DNA from: Alphaproteobacteria bacterium
GTDB taxonomy: Bacteria > Pseudomonadota > Alphaproteobacteria > Sphingomonadales > Sphingomonadaceae
Assembly (NCBI GenBank): GCA_018970445.1
Contig: JAGWWF010000003.1
Coordinates: 1 to 64,000, forward strand
Reading direction: 5' to 3'
Length of the DNA stretch: 64,000 bases
Positions 41,128-51,856 of this stretch are shown here, piece after piece; position 1 is the stretch's first letter, and each line of letters begins with the position of its first letter. Position numbers and translations under genes: made by a program. The notes below the pieces were generated by a model that was given only the letters and a program-made list of their open reading frames with translations, did no database searches and was not told the origin of the DNA.

Positions 41128-42054
41128 TCCATGATCAATGTTCGTCTCCTTCAGTTTGGTGGCCGGCGCGCGCACCTTGGCCTGCTGCTGGCTGCAACGC
41201 TGGCCGGGCCGGCCATCGCCGCGCCGGCTGATGAGGAAATCGCCGTGACCGCCGAACGGCTGAACCGCAGCGTGCTGCGGGCCGAGGCGGAGCGCTTTGT
41301 CCGCAAGGCGGTGGCCGATACAAGAAACAACCAGAATGCACGCTTCATGAAGCCCCTGTGCGTGGAAAGCATCGGCGTGACCGCGCAGGTGGGGAGCATC
41401 TTCATCACCCGCGTGACCGAGGTGGCGCGCCATGTCGGGCTGGCGATCGACAAGCCGGGCTGTGCGCCCAATCTGGTGCTAGTGTTCACCCGTGATGCCG
41501 CGCAGCTGATCAAGACGATCGGCAAGCGGAACAGCCGCGTCCTCGACGGCCTGCCGGGACCAGACCGCGCCGTGCTGAAGCGGCCTGGCCTGCCGGTGCG
41601 TTGGTGGCATCACACGGCGCCGGAAGCCAGCGACGGCCGCCAGTTTGCGCCGGCCGGCTTTGGCATTGGCGGCGTGCAGGGCGATGTGACCTACAATAAT
41701 TATGCCCGTGCCAGCCGCATCGACGAGCCATCGCGGGTGGCGATCACCGGCGCGGTGGTGGTGGTTGATATCGGCCTGGTCGGTGCGGTCACACCGGCAG
41801 CGCTTTCAGACTATATCGCCCTGGTTGGCCTCAGCCGCGTGCGCATGGAGCCGGCCAATCGGCCCACCCCCAGCATTTTGCAATTGTTTGATCCCGGCGG
41901 CGCGGCCATCGCCGGCTTTTCCCCGCAGGATGAGCTGTTCATCGAAAGCCTGTACCGGACCAGGGCCAATCTCACCGGGGCGCAGCAGCGGGCCGCCATG
42001 GCCGGCTATATCGCCGATGAGGCCGTGAAAGCCACCAGCACGCGCGCAAAATGA
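41128..42054 (+). CDS. Hypothetical secreted protein
   Basis: Signal-like N-terminus; no family recognised; coding-like composition. Confidence 0.65.
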   Translation, partial: SMINVRLLQFGGRRAHLGLLLAATLAGPAIAAPADEEIAVTAERLNRSVLRAEAERFVRKAVADTRNNQNARFMKPLCVESIGVTAQVGSIFITRVTEVARHVGLAIDKPGCAPNLVLVFTRDAAQLIKTIGKRNSRVLDGLPGPDRAVLKRPGLPVRWWHHTAPEASDGRQFAPAGFGIGGVQGDVTYNNYARASRIDEPSRVAITGAVVVVDIGLVGAVTPAALSDYIALVGLSRVRMEPANRPTPSILQLFDPGGAAIAGFSPQDELFIESLYRTRANLTGAQQRAAMAGYIADEAVKATSTRAK

Positions 42055-42057
42055 AAA

Positions 42058-42085
42058 GGCGGCGGCCACCTTGCGGGCCGCCGCC
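42058..42085 (-). terminator. Terminator downstream of recA
   Basis: 10-bp perfect stem GGCGGCGGCC/GGCCGCCGCC, 8-nt loop; TTTTCATTTTG on the - strand. Confidence 0.8.
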
Positions 42086-42122
42086 ATCCCTGCCGGCAAT
42101 CAGACCGTTCCAATTGCCCAGA

Positions 42123-43190
42123 TCACATGTCGCCCGCATCATCTTCGGCAGACGGGCCGACCAGCAGCGCATCGGAAATGCCAGCGGCATTGTCGCGAAT
42201 CACCTTTTCGATGCGGGCAGCGGTTTCAGGGTTTTCGCGCAGATATTTCTTGGCGTTTTCGCGGCCCTGGCCGATGCGCACGCTGTCGTGACTGAACCAG
42301 GCGCCTGACTTTTCCACCACCCCGGCCTTCACGCCCAGATCGAGGATTTCGCCGATCTTGGAAATGCCTTCGCCATACATGATGTCGAATTCCACCTGCT
42401 TGAACGGCGGTGCCACCTTGTTCTTCACCACCTTCACGCGTGTGGTGTTGCCCACGATATCGTCGCGATCCTTGATCTGACCGGTGCGGCGGATGTCCAG
42501 CCGGACGGAGGCATAGAATTTCAGCGCATTGCCACCGGTGGTGGTTTCCGGATTGCCATACATCACGCCGATCTTCATGCGCAGCTGGTTGATGAAGATC
42601 ACCAGGCAACGCGACCGGCTGATCGAACCGGTCAGCTTGCGCAAGGATTGGCTCATCAGTCGGGCTTGCAGGCCGACATGGCTGTCACCCATCTCGCCTT
42701 CGATTTCGGCACGCGGCACCAGGGCCGCCACCGAATCGATCACCAGAACATCGATCGCGTTGGAGCGCACCAGCGTGTCGACAATTTCCAGCGCCTGCTC
42801 GCCGGTGTCGGGCTGCGACACGATCAGTTCGTCGATGTTGACGCCCAGCTTCTTGGCATAGACGGGGTCAAGCGCATGTTCGGCATCGACGAAGGCCGCG
42901 GTGCCGCCGCCCCTTTGCGCCTCGGCAATGGCGTGCAGCGCCAGGGTCGTCTTGCCGGAACTTTCGGGGCCATAGATTTCGATGATGCGGCCGCGCGGCA
43001 GGCCGCCGATGCCCAGCGCCAGATCCAGACTGAGCGAACCGGTGGAGACAGCCTCCACCTCCATCGCGTCGCGCTGGCCCAGTTTCATCACCGAGCCCTT
43101 GCCGAAGGCCCGATCAATCTGGGCCAGGGCTGCTTCAAGTGCCTTTTGCCGATCCATTCCCGTTTCCACCAGTTTGAGCGCCGATGCCAT
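42123..43190 (-). CDS. recA: Recombinase RecA
   Basis: [49 protein letters not shown]. Confidence 0.98.
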   Translation of the reverse strand: MASALKLVETGMDRQKALEAALAQIDRAFGKGSVMKLGQRDAMEVEAVSTGSLSLDLALGIGGLPRGRIIEIYGPESSGKTTLALHAIAEAQRGGGTAAFVDAEHALDPVYAKKLGVNIDELIVSQPDTGEQALEIVDTLVRSNAIDVLVIDSVAALVPRAEIEGEMGDSHVGLQARLMSQSLRKLTGSISRSRCLVIFINQLRMKIGVMYGNPETTTGGNALKFYASVRLDIRRTGQIKDRDDIVGNTTRVKVVKNKVAPPFKQVEFDIMYGEGISKIGEILDLGVKAGVVEKSGAWFSHDSVRIGQGRENAKKYLRENPETAARIEKVIRDNAAGISDALLVGPSAEDDAGDM

Positions 43191-43261
43191 GACCCGTTCC
43201 TTTCGTGAAGCGGTGGGGTGCGTTCGTCAACGGCTTTCGATGTACAACAAATGTTCTGGTA

Positions 43262-43276
43262 GAACAAGAGAAGAAC
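43262..43276. promoter_or_regulatory. SOS (LexA) box GAAC-AAGAGAA-GAAC upstream of recA
   Basis: Exact alphaproteobacterial box, 72-86 nt upstream of recA ATG. Confidence 0.85.
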
Positions 43277-43287
43277 GGATGGAAATT

Positions 43288-44901
43288 TCAGGCCGTCCTT
43301 GCCCCTGCCTTGGACAGGGCGGCCAGCAGATCGCTCATCGTGAACGGCTTGGACAGGAAGCGCACGCCCAGCGCGTCGGCTTCGCGGTGGCGGGGCAGTT
43401 CGGCATAGCCCGACATCAGCACCAGCCCGATGCCGGGCCGCAATTTCACTGTCTGCACCGCCAGTTCCACGCCATCCATGCCAGGCATCATCACATCGGA
43501 CAGCAGCACGTCGATGGGATGATCGGTGGTGATCACCCGCAGGGCCGCTGCCGCGTCTTCGGCGGTGGTGACGATGCAGCCCTTGCGCTCCAGCCCGCGC
43601 GCCAGCACCAGCCGCACCGAGGGTTCGTCTTCAACCAGTAGCACGTTCAGTGGCTGATCGAGCGTGGCGGTGGGCGCGGGCGGCGGCACCGATGCCGTGG
43701 ACGCCGTCTTCTCGCTGGCAGGATGGCCGGGCAGATAGACCGAAAAGCGGGTGCCAATGCCATCGGGCCCCGGCGCGGCAAAGATATAGCCATCGGATTG
43801 CTTGACGATGCCATAGACGGTGGACAGGCCGAGCCCGGTGCCCTGGCCCTGCGGCTTGGTGGTGAAGAAGGGTTCGAAGATCTTGCCGATGATTTCAGGC
43901 GGAATGCCGGTGCCGGTGTCGGTCAGCTCGATGCCGACATAATCCATCGCCGGCATGATGTCGTGGCCCAGCGCCGGCACATCGCGGGCCGGCACATCGT
44001 GATAGACAATGCGCAGCCGGCCCTGGCCGGCCATGGCATCACGGGCGTTGATCGCCAGATTGACGATCACCTGTTCCAGCTGGCCAGGATCGGCCTTGAG
44101 CAGGAAGCGCCCCGGCCGGCGATCGACATCCAGCTCCACGGCCGGGCCAAGCAGCTTGTGCAGCAGCGGTTGCAGATCGTGCACCAGATCGCGGGCGCAG
44201 AACAGGTGGCGTCGCTGGGGCTGCTGGCGGGCAAATGCCAGCAACTGCGCCACCAGCCGGGCGCCGCGATGGGCGTTGCGGCGGATTTCTTCCAGCCCGG
44301 TCCGGTCAACCGGTGCCGTGCGATCGGTTTCCAGCATCTGATCGACCATGCCCAGGATGCCGGTGAGCAGATTGTTGAAATCATGGGCAATGCCGCCGGC
44401 CAGCTGCCCCACGGCCTGCATGCGGGTGGCCGCCGCCACCTGCCGTTCCAGCCGCACCTGTTCACGGATATCGCGCAGCGCCAGCATGGCGGCGGCCCCC
44501 AGGCCGGGCGGGAACGGGATCACCCGCACATCCTGCACATCATCCGGCCGGTTGAGCAGCGCCACCCGCAAGGTGCGGCCATTGCCGCCGGTCAGCACAT
44601 TGGCAATGGCATGGCGCAAGGGGCGCTGGCTGTCGGGGACCACCAGATCCTGCGGCAGCATGCCGGGCCGCCAGGCGTCACCGGCCGTGGCGGCCAGCGC
44701 CTCGTTGCCGGCAAACATGCGGCCCGAACTGTCGAGCAGCGCCAGCGCCATCGGGATGCCCGACAGGAGATCGGCAAAGCCGGGGCTGGTTGAACCTTGG
44801 GCATAGGGCGCCGGCCAGCCCGCCGGCACCGGCTGGAACGCCGCCCAATCAGAATCGGTCACCGCAGCGGCATCGGCTTTGGAGTCGGGCTGGTCAGCCA
44901 T
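43288..44901 (-). CDS. Hybrid sensor histidine kinase/response regulator, CckA-like
   Basis: AVGQLAGGIAHDFNNLLTGILG; GKIFEPFFTTKPQGQGTGLGLSTVYGIVKQSDGYI; C-terminal receiver; next to recA. Confidence 0.88.
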   Translation of the reverse strand: MADQPDSKADAAAVTDSDWAAFQPVPAGWPAPYAQGSTSPGFADLLSGIPMALALLDSSGRMFAGNEALAATAGDAWRPGMLPQDLVVPDSQRPLRHAIANVLTGGNGRTLRVALLNRPDDVQDVRVIPFPPGLGAAAMLALRDIREQVRLERQVAAATRMQAVGQLAGGIAHDFNNLLTGILGMVDQMLETDRTAPVDRTGLEEIRRNAHRGARLVAQLLAFARQQPQRRHLFCARDLVHDLQPLLHKLLGPAVELDVDRRPGRFLLKADPGQLEQVIVNLAINARDAMAGQGRLRIVYHDVPARDVPALGHDIMPAMDYVGIELTDTGTGIPPEIIGKIFEPFFTTKPQGQGTGLGLSTVYGIVKQSDGYIFAAPGPDGIGTRFSVYLPGHPASEKTASTASVPPPAPTATLDQPLNVLLVEDEPSVRLVLARGLERKGCIVTTAEDAAAALRVITTDHPIDVLLSDVMMPGMDGVELAVQTVKLRPGIGLVLMSGYAELPRHREADALGVRFLSKPFTMSDLLAALSKAGARTA

Positions 44902-45544
44902 AGCGCTGCTCCGTCCAGGGATCACCATCATTGTGATAGCCGCGCACTTCCCAGAATCCCGGCCGGTCAACCGCCAGCACCTCGATGCGCACCAGCCATT
45001 TGGCCGATTTCCAGAAATACCAGCGCGGGATGATCGCCCGCACCGGTCCGCCATGATCACGGCTGAGCGGCACGCCATCATGGGCATGGGCGATCAGGCA
45101 ATCATCGCCGGCAAAGCGTTCCAGCGTGACATTGGTGGTGTAACCATCGGCGCCGTGCAGCACGACGACATTGGCGCCCGGCATCGGCTGCACCAGGCCG
45201 AGCAGCTGGCTGGTGGCGACCCCGCCCCAGCGATTGTCGAACCGCGACCATTGGGTGACACAATGGATGTCCGACACATCCTCCACCTGCGGCAGCGCCT
45301 GATAGGCGGCCCAATCCCACACCACGGGGTTGGCCACCGCGCCATCCACCGTCAACCGCCATTCGTCCCGGCTGATATCGGGCTTGATGCCCAGATCGAG
45401 CACCGGCCAGTTGGTCACCAGCCGCTGCCCCGGCGGCAGGCGATTGGCATGGGCCGGATCGGCCGTGCCGGTGAGCAGACGGCCGCTTTGCGCCCAGGCC
45501 TGCTTGATCGCCACCAGCCGATCCCTGAACCCGCCGCCGGCCAT
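44894..45544 (-). CDS. Sulfite oxidase-like molybdopterin-dependent oxidoreductase
   Basis: DIHCVTQWSRFDNRWGGVATSQLL; HDGVPLSRDHGGPVRAIIPRWYFWKSAKW. Confidence 0.9.
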   Translation of the reverse strand: MAGGGFRDRLVAIKQAWAQSGRLLTGTADPAHANRLPPGQRLVTNWPVLDLGIKPDISRDEWRLTVDGAVANPVVWDWAAYQALPQVEDVSDIHCVTQWSRFDNRWGGVATSQLLGLVQPMPGANVVVLHGADGYTTNVTLERFAGDDCLIAHAHDGVPLSRDHGGPVRAIIPRWYFWKSAKWLVRIEVLAVDRPGFWEVRGYHNDGDPWTEQRYG

Positions 45545-46026
45545 CAGCCGCGTTCCCGCATCAGGCGCTGGCGGTCGCGCTGCCAGTCGCGTTCCTTGGC
45601 GGTCTCGCGCTTGTCGTGCAGTTTCTTGCCCTTGCCCAGCGCCAGTTCCAGCTTGGCCCGGCCGGACGCGTTGAAGTAGAGGTTGAGCGGCACCAGCGTC
45701 ATGCCCTGGCGGGTCACGGCGCTGTTCATCTTCTCGATCTCGCGCGCGTGCAGCAGCAGCTTGCGCGGGCGCTTGGGCTCGTGATTGAAGCGGTTGCCGT
45801 GCGAAAACTCGTTGATGGTGGCGTTGATCAGCCACATCTGGCCATCCTTCACCTCGGCAAAGCTTTCGGCGATGCTGGCCTGGCCGATGCGCAGGGATTT
45901 GACCTCGGTGCCGGTGAGCATGATGCCGGCTTCCACGACATCCTCGATGAAATATTCAAAGCGCGCGCGGCGGTTTTCGGCGACCGTCTTCACCTTCACG
46001 CCCACCGCAGGCTTGGGACGCGCCAT
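45544..46026 (-). CDS. smpB: SsrA-binding protein
   Basis: [52 protein letters not shown]. Confidence 0.96.
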   Translation of the reverse strand: MARPKPAVGVKVKTVAENRRARFEYFIEDVVEAGIMLTGTEVKSLRIGQASIAESFAEVKDGQMWLINATINEFSHGNRFNHEPKRPRKLLLHAREIEKMNSAVTRQGMTLVPLNLYFNASGRAKLELALGKGKKLHDKRETAKERDWQRDRQRLMRERG

Positions 46027-46922
46027 CAGACCAGGCCGGCATGGGCCAGGGCTGCATCCACCGCCGCCCGCGCCGCCGCCGATGGCGGGCTGATCGGCAG
46101 GCGCACATCGGGGCCCATGCGGCCCAGCCGGTTCAGCGCATATTTGGTGGGGCCGGGCGAGCTGTCGCTGAACAGGGCGGCGTGCAGCGGTTGCAGCCGA
46201 TCATTGATGGCCAGCGCGGTGGTGCAATCGCCGCGCAGCGCCGCTTCCTGCAACTGCGCGCACAGGCGCGGCGCGACATTGGCCGTCACCGAAATCGCGC
46301 CCACCCCGCCTTGCGCGTTGAAGCCCAGCGCCATGTCGTCATTGCCCGAAAGCTGGATGAAATCCGGCCCGCAGGCCAGGCGCTGCTGCGCCACGCGCGC
46401 GATGTTGCCGGTGGCATCCTTCACGCCGATGATGCGCGGCATCCGGGCCAGTTCGGCCATCGTCTCCACGCTCATGTCGGCCACGCTGCGGCCGGGGATG
46501 TTGTAGATGATGATCGGCAGGCTGGTGGCGTCGTGCAGGGCGGTGAAATGCGCGATCAGCCCGGCTTGGCTGGGCTTGTTGTAATAAGGCACGACAATCA
46601 GCGCGGCATCGGCCCCAACCCGTTGCGCATGGGCAAGATGGGCGATGGCGGTGCGCGTGTCGTTGCTGCCACAGCCGGCGATCACCGGCACACGCTTCCT
46701 GGCCACCTCCACACAGGCGGTGATGACGGCATAATGTTCATCGTGGGACAAGGTGGGCGATTCCCCCGTGGTGCCCACCGGCACCAGGCCATGGCTGCCT
46801 TCGCCGATCTGCCATTCCACATGCGCGGCAAAGCCATCCAGATCGACGGCAAGCCCTTGATCAGCCGGCTTGAACGGCGTGACCAGCGCCGGCATCGATC
46901 CCCTGAACATCATCTCGTTCAT
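46026..46922 (-). CDS. dapA: 4-hydroxy-tetrahydrodipicolinate synthase
   Basis: [45 protein letters not shown]. Confidence 0.96.
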   Translation of the reverse strand: MNEMMFRGSMPALVTPFKPADQGLAVDLDGFAAHVEWQIGEGSHGLVPVGTTGESPTLSHDEHYAVITACVEVARKRVPVIAGCGSNDTRTAIAHLAHAQRVGADAALIVVPYYNKPSQAGLIAHFTALHDATSLPIIIYNIPGRSVADMSVETMAELARMPRIIGVKDATGNIARVAQQRLACGPDFIQLSGNDDMALGFNAQGGVGAISVTANVAPRLCAQLQEAALRGDCTTALAINDRLQPLHAALFSDSSPGPTKYALNRLGRMGPDVRLPISPPSAAARAAVDAALAHAGLV

Positions 46923-47001
46923 TGCCCGTTCCTTTGGGCCAGCCTATCACAAGCCCATGTGTGTTGCGCGTGATAGAAGCCGCTGGGTTGCCCTGTCCAG
47001 C

Positions 47002-49020
47002 ATGATGATGTCCAGCCTGAGGGTGGCCGCGGCCCTGCTGCTGGCGCTGCCGGCGGTGGCGCAGGCGCCCGATCCGGCCAGCATCGCCCGCTATCGCGCC
47101 CAGCTGGCCGACAATGAGGCCGGGCGGTTTGCGCTGCTGCCAGCCGCACCGCTGGTGGGCGGGCAGCGCGTGCCGGTGCTGGATGATGTGGTGTTGTGGG
47201 ATCGGCTGCGGCGCGAGACATTCAATGGCCGGTTTGCTGATTATGCCGCTTTCCTGGCCGATCATGCCGACTGGCCGGCGGCCAGCACCATCCGGCGGCT
47301 GGCGGAACGCAGCATCGGCGATGACACGCCGGCCGACGCCGTCATCCGCCATTTCAGCCGGCTGCCGCCAATCACCGCCGAAGGAAAGGCCCGCCATGCC
47401 GAGGCACTGGCCAGCGCCGGCCAGGCCGCCGCCGCCAGCTGGGCACGCGATGCGTGGGACAGCGCGGGGCTGGACGAAGCGACGGAATCCCGCCTGCTGG
47501 CGCGCTTTGGCGATCGCCTCACGCCCGCCGATCACGCCGCCCGCATGGACCGGCTGTTGTGGGCCGGTCGCACCACGCCGGCGGGGCGCATGCTGGCGCG
47601 GGTTGATACCGATACCCGCCTGTGGGCGCTGGCCCGCATCGCCCTGCAGCGCGGCGCCCCCGATGTGGCGGCGCGGCTGGGCGTGGTGCCGGCCCGGCTG
47701 CGCCGCGAATTCGGCCTGATGCTGGACGAGGCACAGTGGCTGATCCGCAGCGGCCGCGCGGCCGAAGGCCAGGCCCTGCTGGCCGGCGGCGGTGCCACGC
47801 CGCGTGTGGATGGCCAGCCCGGCCTGGGCATTGAAAGCTGGCTGAAGGCACGATTGGAGATCGGGCGCAGCCTGTGGCGCGCCGGCCAGCCCGATCTGGC
47901 CCGGCGTGTGCTGGCCAATCATGGCCTGGATGCGGCCACCATGCTTCGCCAGCCACTGGCCGAACGTGGCCTGTATCTGGACAGCGAATGGCTGGCCGGC
48001 TGGCTGGCCCTGCGCCGGCTGGAACATCCCGGGGTGGCACTGGCGCATTTCCGCACCGCCCGCGCCGTGGCACAGGCCCCGATCAGCCAGGCGCGCAGCG
48101 ATTATTGGGCCGGGCGCGCTGCCGATGCCGCCGGCCTGCGCGATCTGGCCCGGCAGTTCTATGCGGCAGCGGCCCGCCATCCCGATTATTTCTATGGCCA
48201 GCTGGCCAGCGAACGGCTGGGCCAGCCGCTGGCCCTGCGCGCGGCGCCCCTGCCCGCGCCCGATACCGCGGCGGCCGGCAATTTTCGTGCTGAAGGCCGC
48301 GTGCGCGCCATCTTTGCCCTGGCCGATGTGGATCGCGGCCGGCAGACGATCTTTCTGAAGCAGCTGGCCGATACCGCGCAAACGCCAGAGCGGGCGCGGC
48401 TGGTGGCCGGCCTGGCCGGGCCGCTGAATCGGCCCGATGCCGGGGTGCATGCCGGCAAGGCTGCGCGCGGCACCGCCGAACTGGCAATGATCAGCGCTGC
48501 CTTCCCGGTGTTGCCACTGCCCGATGATCTGAACGGCCGCTTTGCCATCATCCATGCCATCACCCGGCAGGAAAGCCAGTTTGATCGCACCGCGCGGTCC
48601 AGCGCCAATGCGTTGGGCCTGATGCAGCTGGTGCCGGCCACTGCGGCTGAACAGGCGCAAAAGGCCGGCCTGCCCGCCAGCCCGACCAGCCGCTTGACGG
48701 AAGACCCGATCTGGAATGTCACCCTGGGCAGCGCCTATATCGAACGCCTGCGCGATGCCTTTGGCGGATCGGCACCGTTGGCGGTGGCGGCCTATAATGC
48801 CGGGCCGGGCAATGTGCGGCGTTTCATCGCCCTGAACGGCCATCCGAACGACGGCGACATCATCGACTGGATCGAGAGCATCCCCTTTGCCGAGACGCGC
48901 AATTATGTGCAGCGGGTGCTGGAGAACGCCGTGGTCTATGAAAGCCTGTATCCGGCGCGGGCGGTGACGAAGGGCCCCAACCGGCTGAGCGAATGGCTGG
49001 GCAAGGCCACGCCGGGGTGA
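47002..49020 (+). CDS. Soluble lytic transglycosylase-like protein
   Basis: ITRQESQFDRTARSSANALGLMQLVPATA; AVAAYNAGPGNVRRF. Confidence 0.93.
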   Translation: MMMSSLRVAAALLLALPAVAQAPDPASIARYRAQLADNEAGRFALLPAAPLVGGQRVPVLDDVVLWDRLRRETFNGRFADYAAFLADHADWPAASTIRRLAERSIGDDTPADAVIRHFSRLPPITAEGKARHAEALASAGQAAAASWARDAWDSAGLDEATESRLLARFGDRLTPADHAARMDRLLWAGRTTPAGRMLARVDTDTRLWALARIALQRGAPDVAARLGVVPARLRREFGLMLDEAQWLIRSGRAAEGQALLAGGGATPRVDGQPGLGIESWLKARLEIGRSLWRAGQPDLARRVLANHGLDAATMLRQPLAERGLYLDSEWLAGWLALRRLEHPGVALAHFRTARAVAQAPISQARSDYWAGRAADAAGLRDLARQFYAAAARHPDYFYGQLASERLGQPLALRAAPLPAPDTAAAGNFRAEGRVRAIFALADVDRGRQTIFLKQLADTAQTPERARLVAGLAGPLNRPDAGVHAGKAARGTAELAMISAAFPVLPLPDDLNGRFAIIHAITRQESQFDRTARSSANALGLMQLVPATAAEQAQKAGLPASPTSRLTEDPIWNVTLGSAYIERLRDAFGGSAPLAVAAYNAGPGNVRRFIALNGHPNDGDIIDWIESIPFAETRNYVQRVLENAVVYESLYPARAVTKGPNRLSEWLGKATPG

Positions 49021-49023
49021 TTC

Positions 49024-49044
49024 CCCCTCCATTGCCGGGAGGGG
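49024..49044. repeat. Hairpin CCCCTCC-attgccg-GGAGGGG between convergent genes
   Basis: 7-bp perfect arms; related to the palindrome at 479-502. Confidence 0.6.
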
Positions 49045-49050
49045 AGCCGA

Positions 49051-49839
49051 TCAAACCAGCCGCTTCCCCAGCGACTGTTCCGCAATCGCCACCAGCCCGG
49101 CATCCGGCTCCGGCCAGTTGAGGTCAACACCGGCCCCCAGCGCCTCGCAGATCAGCTCCAGGCTGCGCACCCGCGCCCATTTCTTGTCGTCCGCCGCCAC
49201 CACATGCCAGGGCGCGGTGGCAGGTGAACAGTGGGCAAACATGTCGTGATAGGCCGCCATGTAATCGGCGCGGCGTGACCGGTTGTGATAATCATCCGGG
49301 CCGGTCTTCCAGCGTTTCCAGGGGGTTTTCAGCCGTTCTTCCAGCCGCTTGTCCTGCTCTTGCCTCGTGATGTGCAGGAAGATCTTCACCAGCCGCAGGC
49401 CATCGGCCTGCAACTGCGCCTCGAACTGGTTGATTTCGGCATAGGCAGCCCGCCAGCGCGGTTCGGGCGTGAAGCCGTCCACCCGCTCCACCAGCACCCG
49501 GCCATACCAGGTGCGATCGAACACGGCGATTTCGCGGGCGCCGGGCAGCCGCTGCCAGAAACGCCACAGATAATGGCGCGCCGCCTCTTCCTTCGATGGC
49601 GCCGCGATTGGCCACACCTTGCAGTAACGCGGATCAAGGGTGGCGTTCATGCGGGTGACCAGCCCGCCCTTCCCCGCCGCATCCCAGCCCTCGATGGCAA
49701 CGATGCCCTTCAGCCCGTGCGCGATATAGGCGGCCTGGATCAGCTCAAGCCGGTGCTGCAACGCCTCCAGCCGGGATTCATATTCGGTGCGCGGCAGATC
49801 ATGATCGGTTTCGAAATCGGCGAGATTCAGCGCGGCCAT
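49051..49839 (-). CDS. Polyphosphate kinase 2 family protein
   Basis: IVAIEGWDAAGKGGLVTRMNATLDPRYCKVWPIAAPSKEEAARHYLWRFW. Confidence 0.93.
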   Translation of the reverse strand: MAALNLADFETDHDLPRTEYESRLEALQHRLELIQAAYIAHGLKGIVAIEGWDAAGKGGLVTRMNATLDPRYCKVWPIAAPSKEEAARHYLWRFWQRLPGAREIAVFDRTWYGRVLVERVDGFTPEPRWRAAYAEINQFEAQLQADGLRLVKIFLHITRQEQDKRLEERLKTPWKRWKTGPDDYHNRSRRADYMAAYHDMFAHCSPATAPWHVVAADDKKWARVRSLELICEALGAGVDLNWPEPDAGLVAIAEQSLGKRLV

Positions 49840-49983
49840 GGGAGACACACTAAGCGGTTCGCGCGCCGCGGCAAGGCCGCGTCGTGACGTCGAAGCGGTT
49901 CGACTGGCCTGGGCGGGCCAGTCGTCCGCCCGGCCGCGCTTGCGCCTGTCGGCGCGCAGCACACGCGCTCGCGCCGCTGCGCG

Positions 49984-51765
49984 TCAATCCACAATCCGGA
50001 TATGCAGTTCCCGCAGCTGCTTCATCGTCACCGGGGCCGGTGCGTTCATCATCAGGTCCTCGGCCTTCTGCGTCATCGGGAAGACGATGACTTCGCGGAT
50101 GTTCGGCTCATCCGCGATCAGCATCACCATGCGATCGACGCCCGGCGCCGAACCGCCGTGCGGCGGTGCGCCAAACTTGAAGGCGTTGATCATGCCGGAG
50201 AAATTGGCATCCACCTGCTCGCGCGTGTAGCCGGCGATTTCGAACGCCTTGTACATGATGTCGGGGCGGTGGTTGCGGATGGCGCCGGACGAAAGCTCCA
50301 CGCCATTGCAGACGATGTCGTACTGGAACGCCTTGATCGTCAGCGGGTCCTGGGTTTCCAGCGCTTCCAGTTCGCCCTGCGGCATGCTGAACGGGTTGTG
50401 GCTGAAATCGATCTTCCTGGCGTCCTCGTCATATTCGAACATCGGGAAATCGACGATCCAGCAGAATTTATAGGCGTTCTGTTCGATCAGGCCCAGTTCG
50501 GTGCCGATCCGCGTGCGCGCCAGGCCGGCCAGCTTCGCGGCGTCCTTCTCCTTGCCGGCGGCAAAGAAGCAGCCATCGTCCGGGCCAAGGCCCAGCGCGT
50601 CATAGAGCGCGATCATGCCGGCTTCGCCATGGTTCTTGGCGATGGGGCCGCCGAATTCGCCGCCCTTGCGCGTCACATAGCCCAGCCCGGCAAAGCCTTC
50701 GGCCTTGGCCCAGTCGTTCATGTCGTCGAAGAACTTGCGGCTCTTGTCCGCCGTGGCCGGCGCGGGAATGGCGCGCACGACACTGCCGGCCTCCACCATG
50801 CGGGCGAAGATGCCAAAGCCCGAACCGACGAATTGGCCCGACACGTCGCTGATGATCAGCGGGTTGCGCAGATCAGGCTTGTCGTTGCCGTATTTCAGCA
50901 TCGATTCGGCATAGGGGATGCGCGGGAACGCCCCCTTTGTCACGCTCCACGGCGTGCGGCCGCCAAAGCCGGCGAATTCCTCGAACACGCCGGCCAGCAC
51001 CGGTTCGATGGCAGCAAACACATCGTCCTGGGTGACAAAGCTCATCTCGAAATCGAGCTGGTAGAATTCGCCGGGTGAACGGTCGGCGCGGGCATCCTCG
51101 TCCCGGAAGCAGGGCGCGATCTGGAAGTAACGGTCAAAGCCCGCCACCATCAGCAACTGCTTGAACATCTGCGGGGCCTGGGGCAGCGCATAGAATTTGC
51201 CGGGGTGCACGCGGCTGGGCACCAGATAATCGCGCGCGCCTTCCGGACTGCTGGCGGTGAGGATCGGCGTCTGGAATTCGGTGAAGCCCTGATCGATCAT
51301 GCGGCGGCGCAGCGAGGCGATCACGCCAGAGCGCAACAGGATATTCTGGTGCAGGCGTTCGCGCCGCAGATCGAGGAAGCGATATTTCAGGCGGATGTCT
51401 TCCGGATATTCGGCCTCGCCCGCCACCGGCATCGGCAGTTCATCGGCGGCCGATTGCACCTGGATCGCCTGCGCCCGCACCTCGATCTCGCCGGTGGGCA
51501 GGCGGGGGTTGATCGCACCGCCTTCGCGCAGCACCACCTCGCCCACGATCGTCACCACGGATTCGGCGCGCACCCGGTCGAGCACCGGAAAGGCCGGCGA
51601 CGACGGGCCGGCGACAATCTGGGTGATGCCGAAATGATCGCGCAGATCGATGAACAGGACGCCGCCATGGTCGCGCTTGCGGTGGACCCAGCCCGACAAT
51701 TTCACTGATCGGCCGGCATCGGCGCTGCGCAGCGCGGCGCAGTTGTGGGTGCGATAGGCGTGCAT
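49984..51765 (-). CDS. aspS: Aspartate--tRNA ligase
   Basis: [49 protein letters not shown]. Confidence 0.97.
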   Translation of the reverse strand: MHAYRTHNCAALRSADAGRSVKLSGWVHRKRDHGGVLFIDLRDHFGITQIVAGPSSPAFPVLDRVRAESVVTIVGEVVLREGGAINPRLPTGEIEVRAQAIQVQSAADELPMPVAGEAEYPEDIRLKYRFLDLRRERLHQNILLRSGVIASLRRRMIDQGFTEFQTPILTASSPEGARDYLVPSRVHPGKFYALPQAPQMFKQLLMVAGFDRYFQIAPCFRDEDARADRSPGEFYQLDFEMSFVTQDDVFAAIEPVLAGVFEEFAGFGGRTPWSVTKGAFPRIPYAESMLKYGNDKPDLRNPLIISDVSGQFVGSGFGIFARMVEAGSVVRAIPAPATADKSRKFFDDMNDWAKAEGFAGLGYVTRKGGEFGGPIAKNHGEAGMIALYDALGLGPDDGCFFAAGKEKDAAKLAGLARTRIGTELGLIEQNAYKFCWIVDFPMFEYDEDARKIDFSHNPFSMPQGELEALETQDPLTIKAFQYDIVCNGVELSSGAIRNHRPDIMYKAFEIAGYTREQVDANFSGMINAFKFGAPPHGGSAPGVDRMVMLIADEPNIREVIVFPMTQKAEDLMMNAPAPVTMKQLRELHIRIVD

Positions 51766-51856
51766 TTCCGGAGCTTCCAAAGGCTTTGTTCAAAGCCGGG
51801 GCTGACACACGTCATTCAGCACTTTGTCAAGCGGCGAGATTGGAGTAACGGGCGCC

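Noticed and set aside
46861-49032. 723-aa - strand ORF
   Set aside because: Antisense to the lytic transglycosylase, which has clear catalytic motifs.
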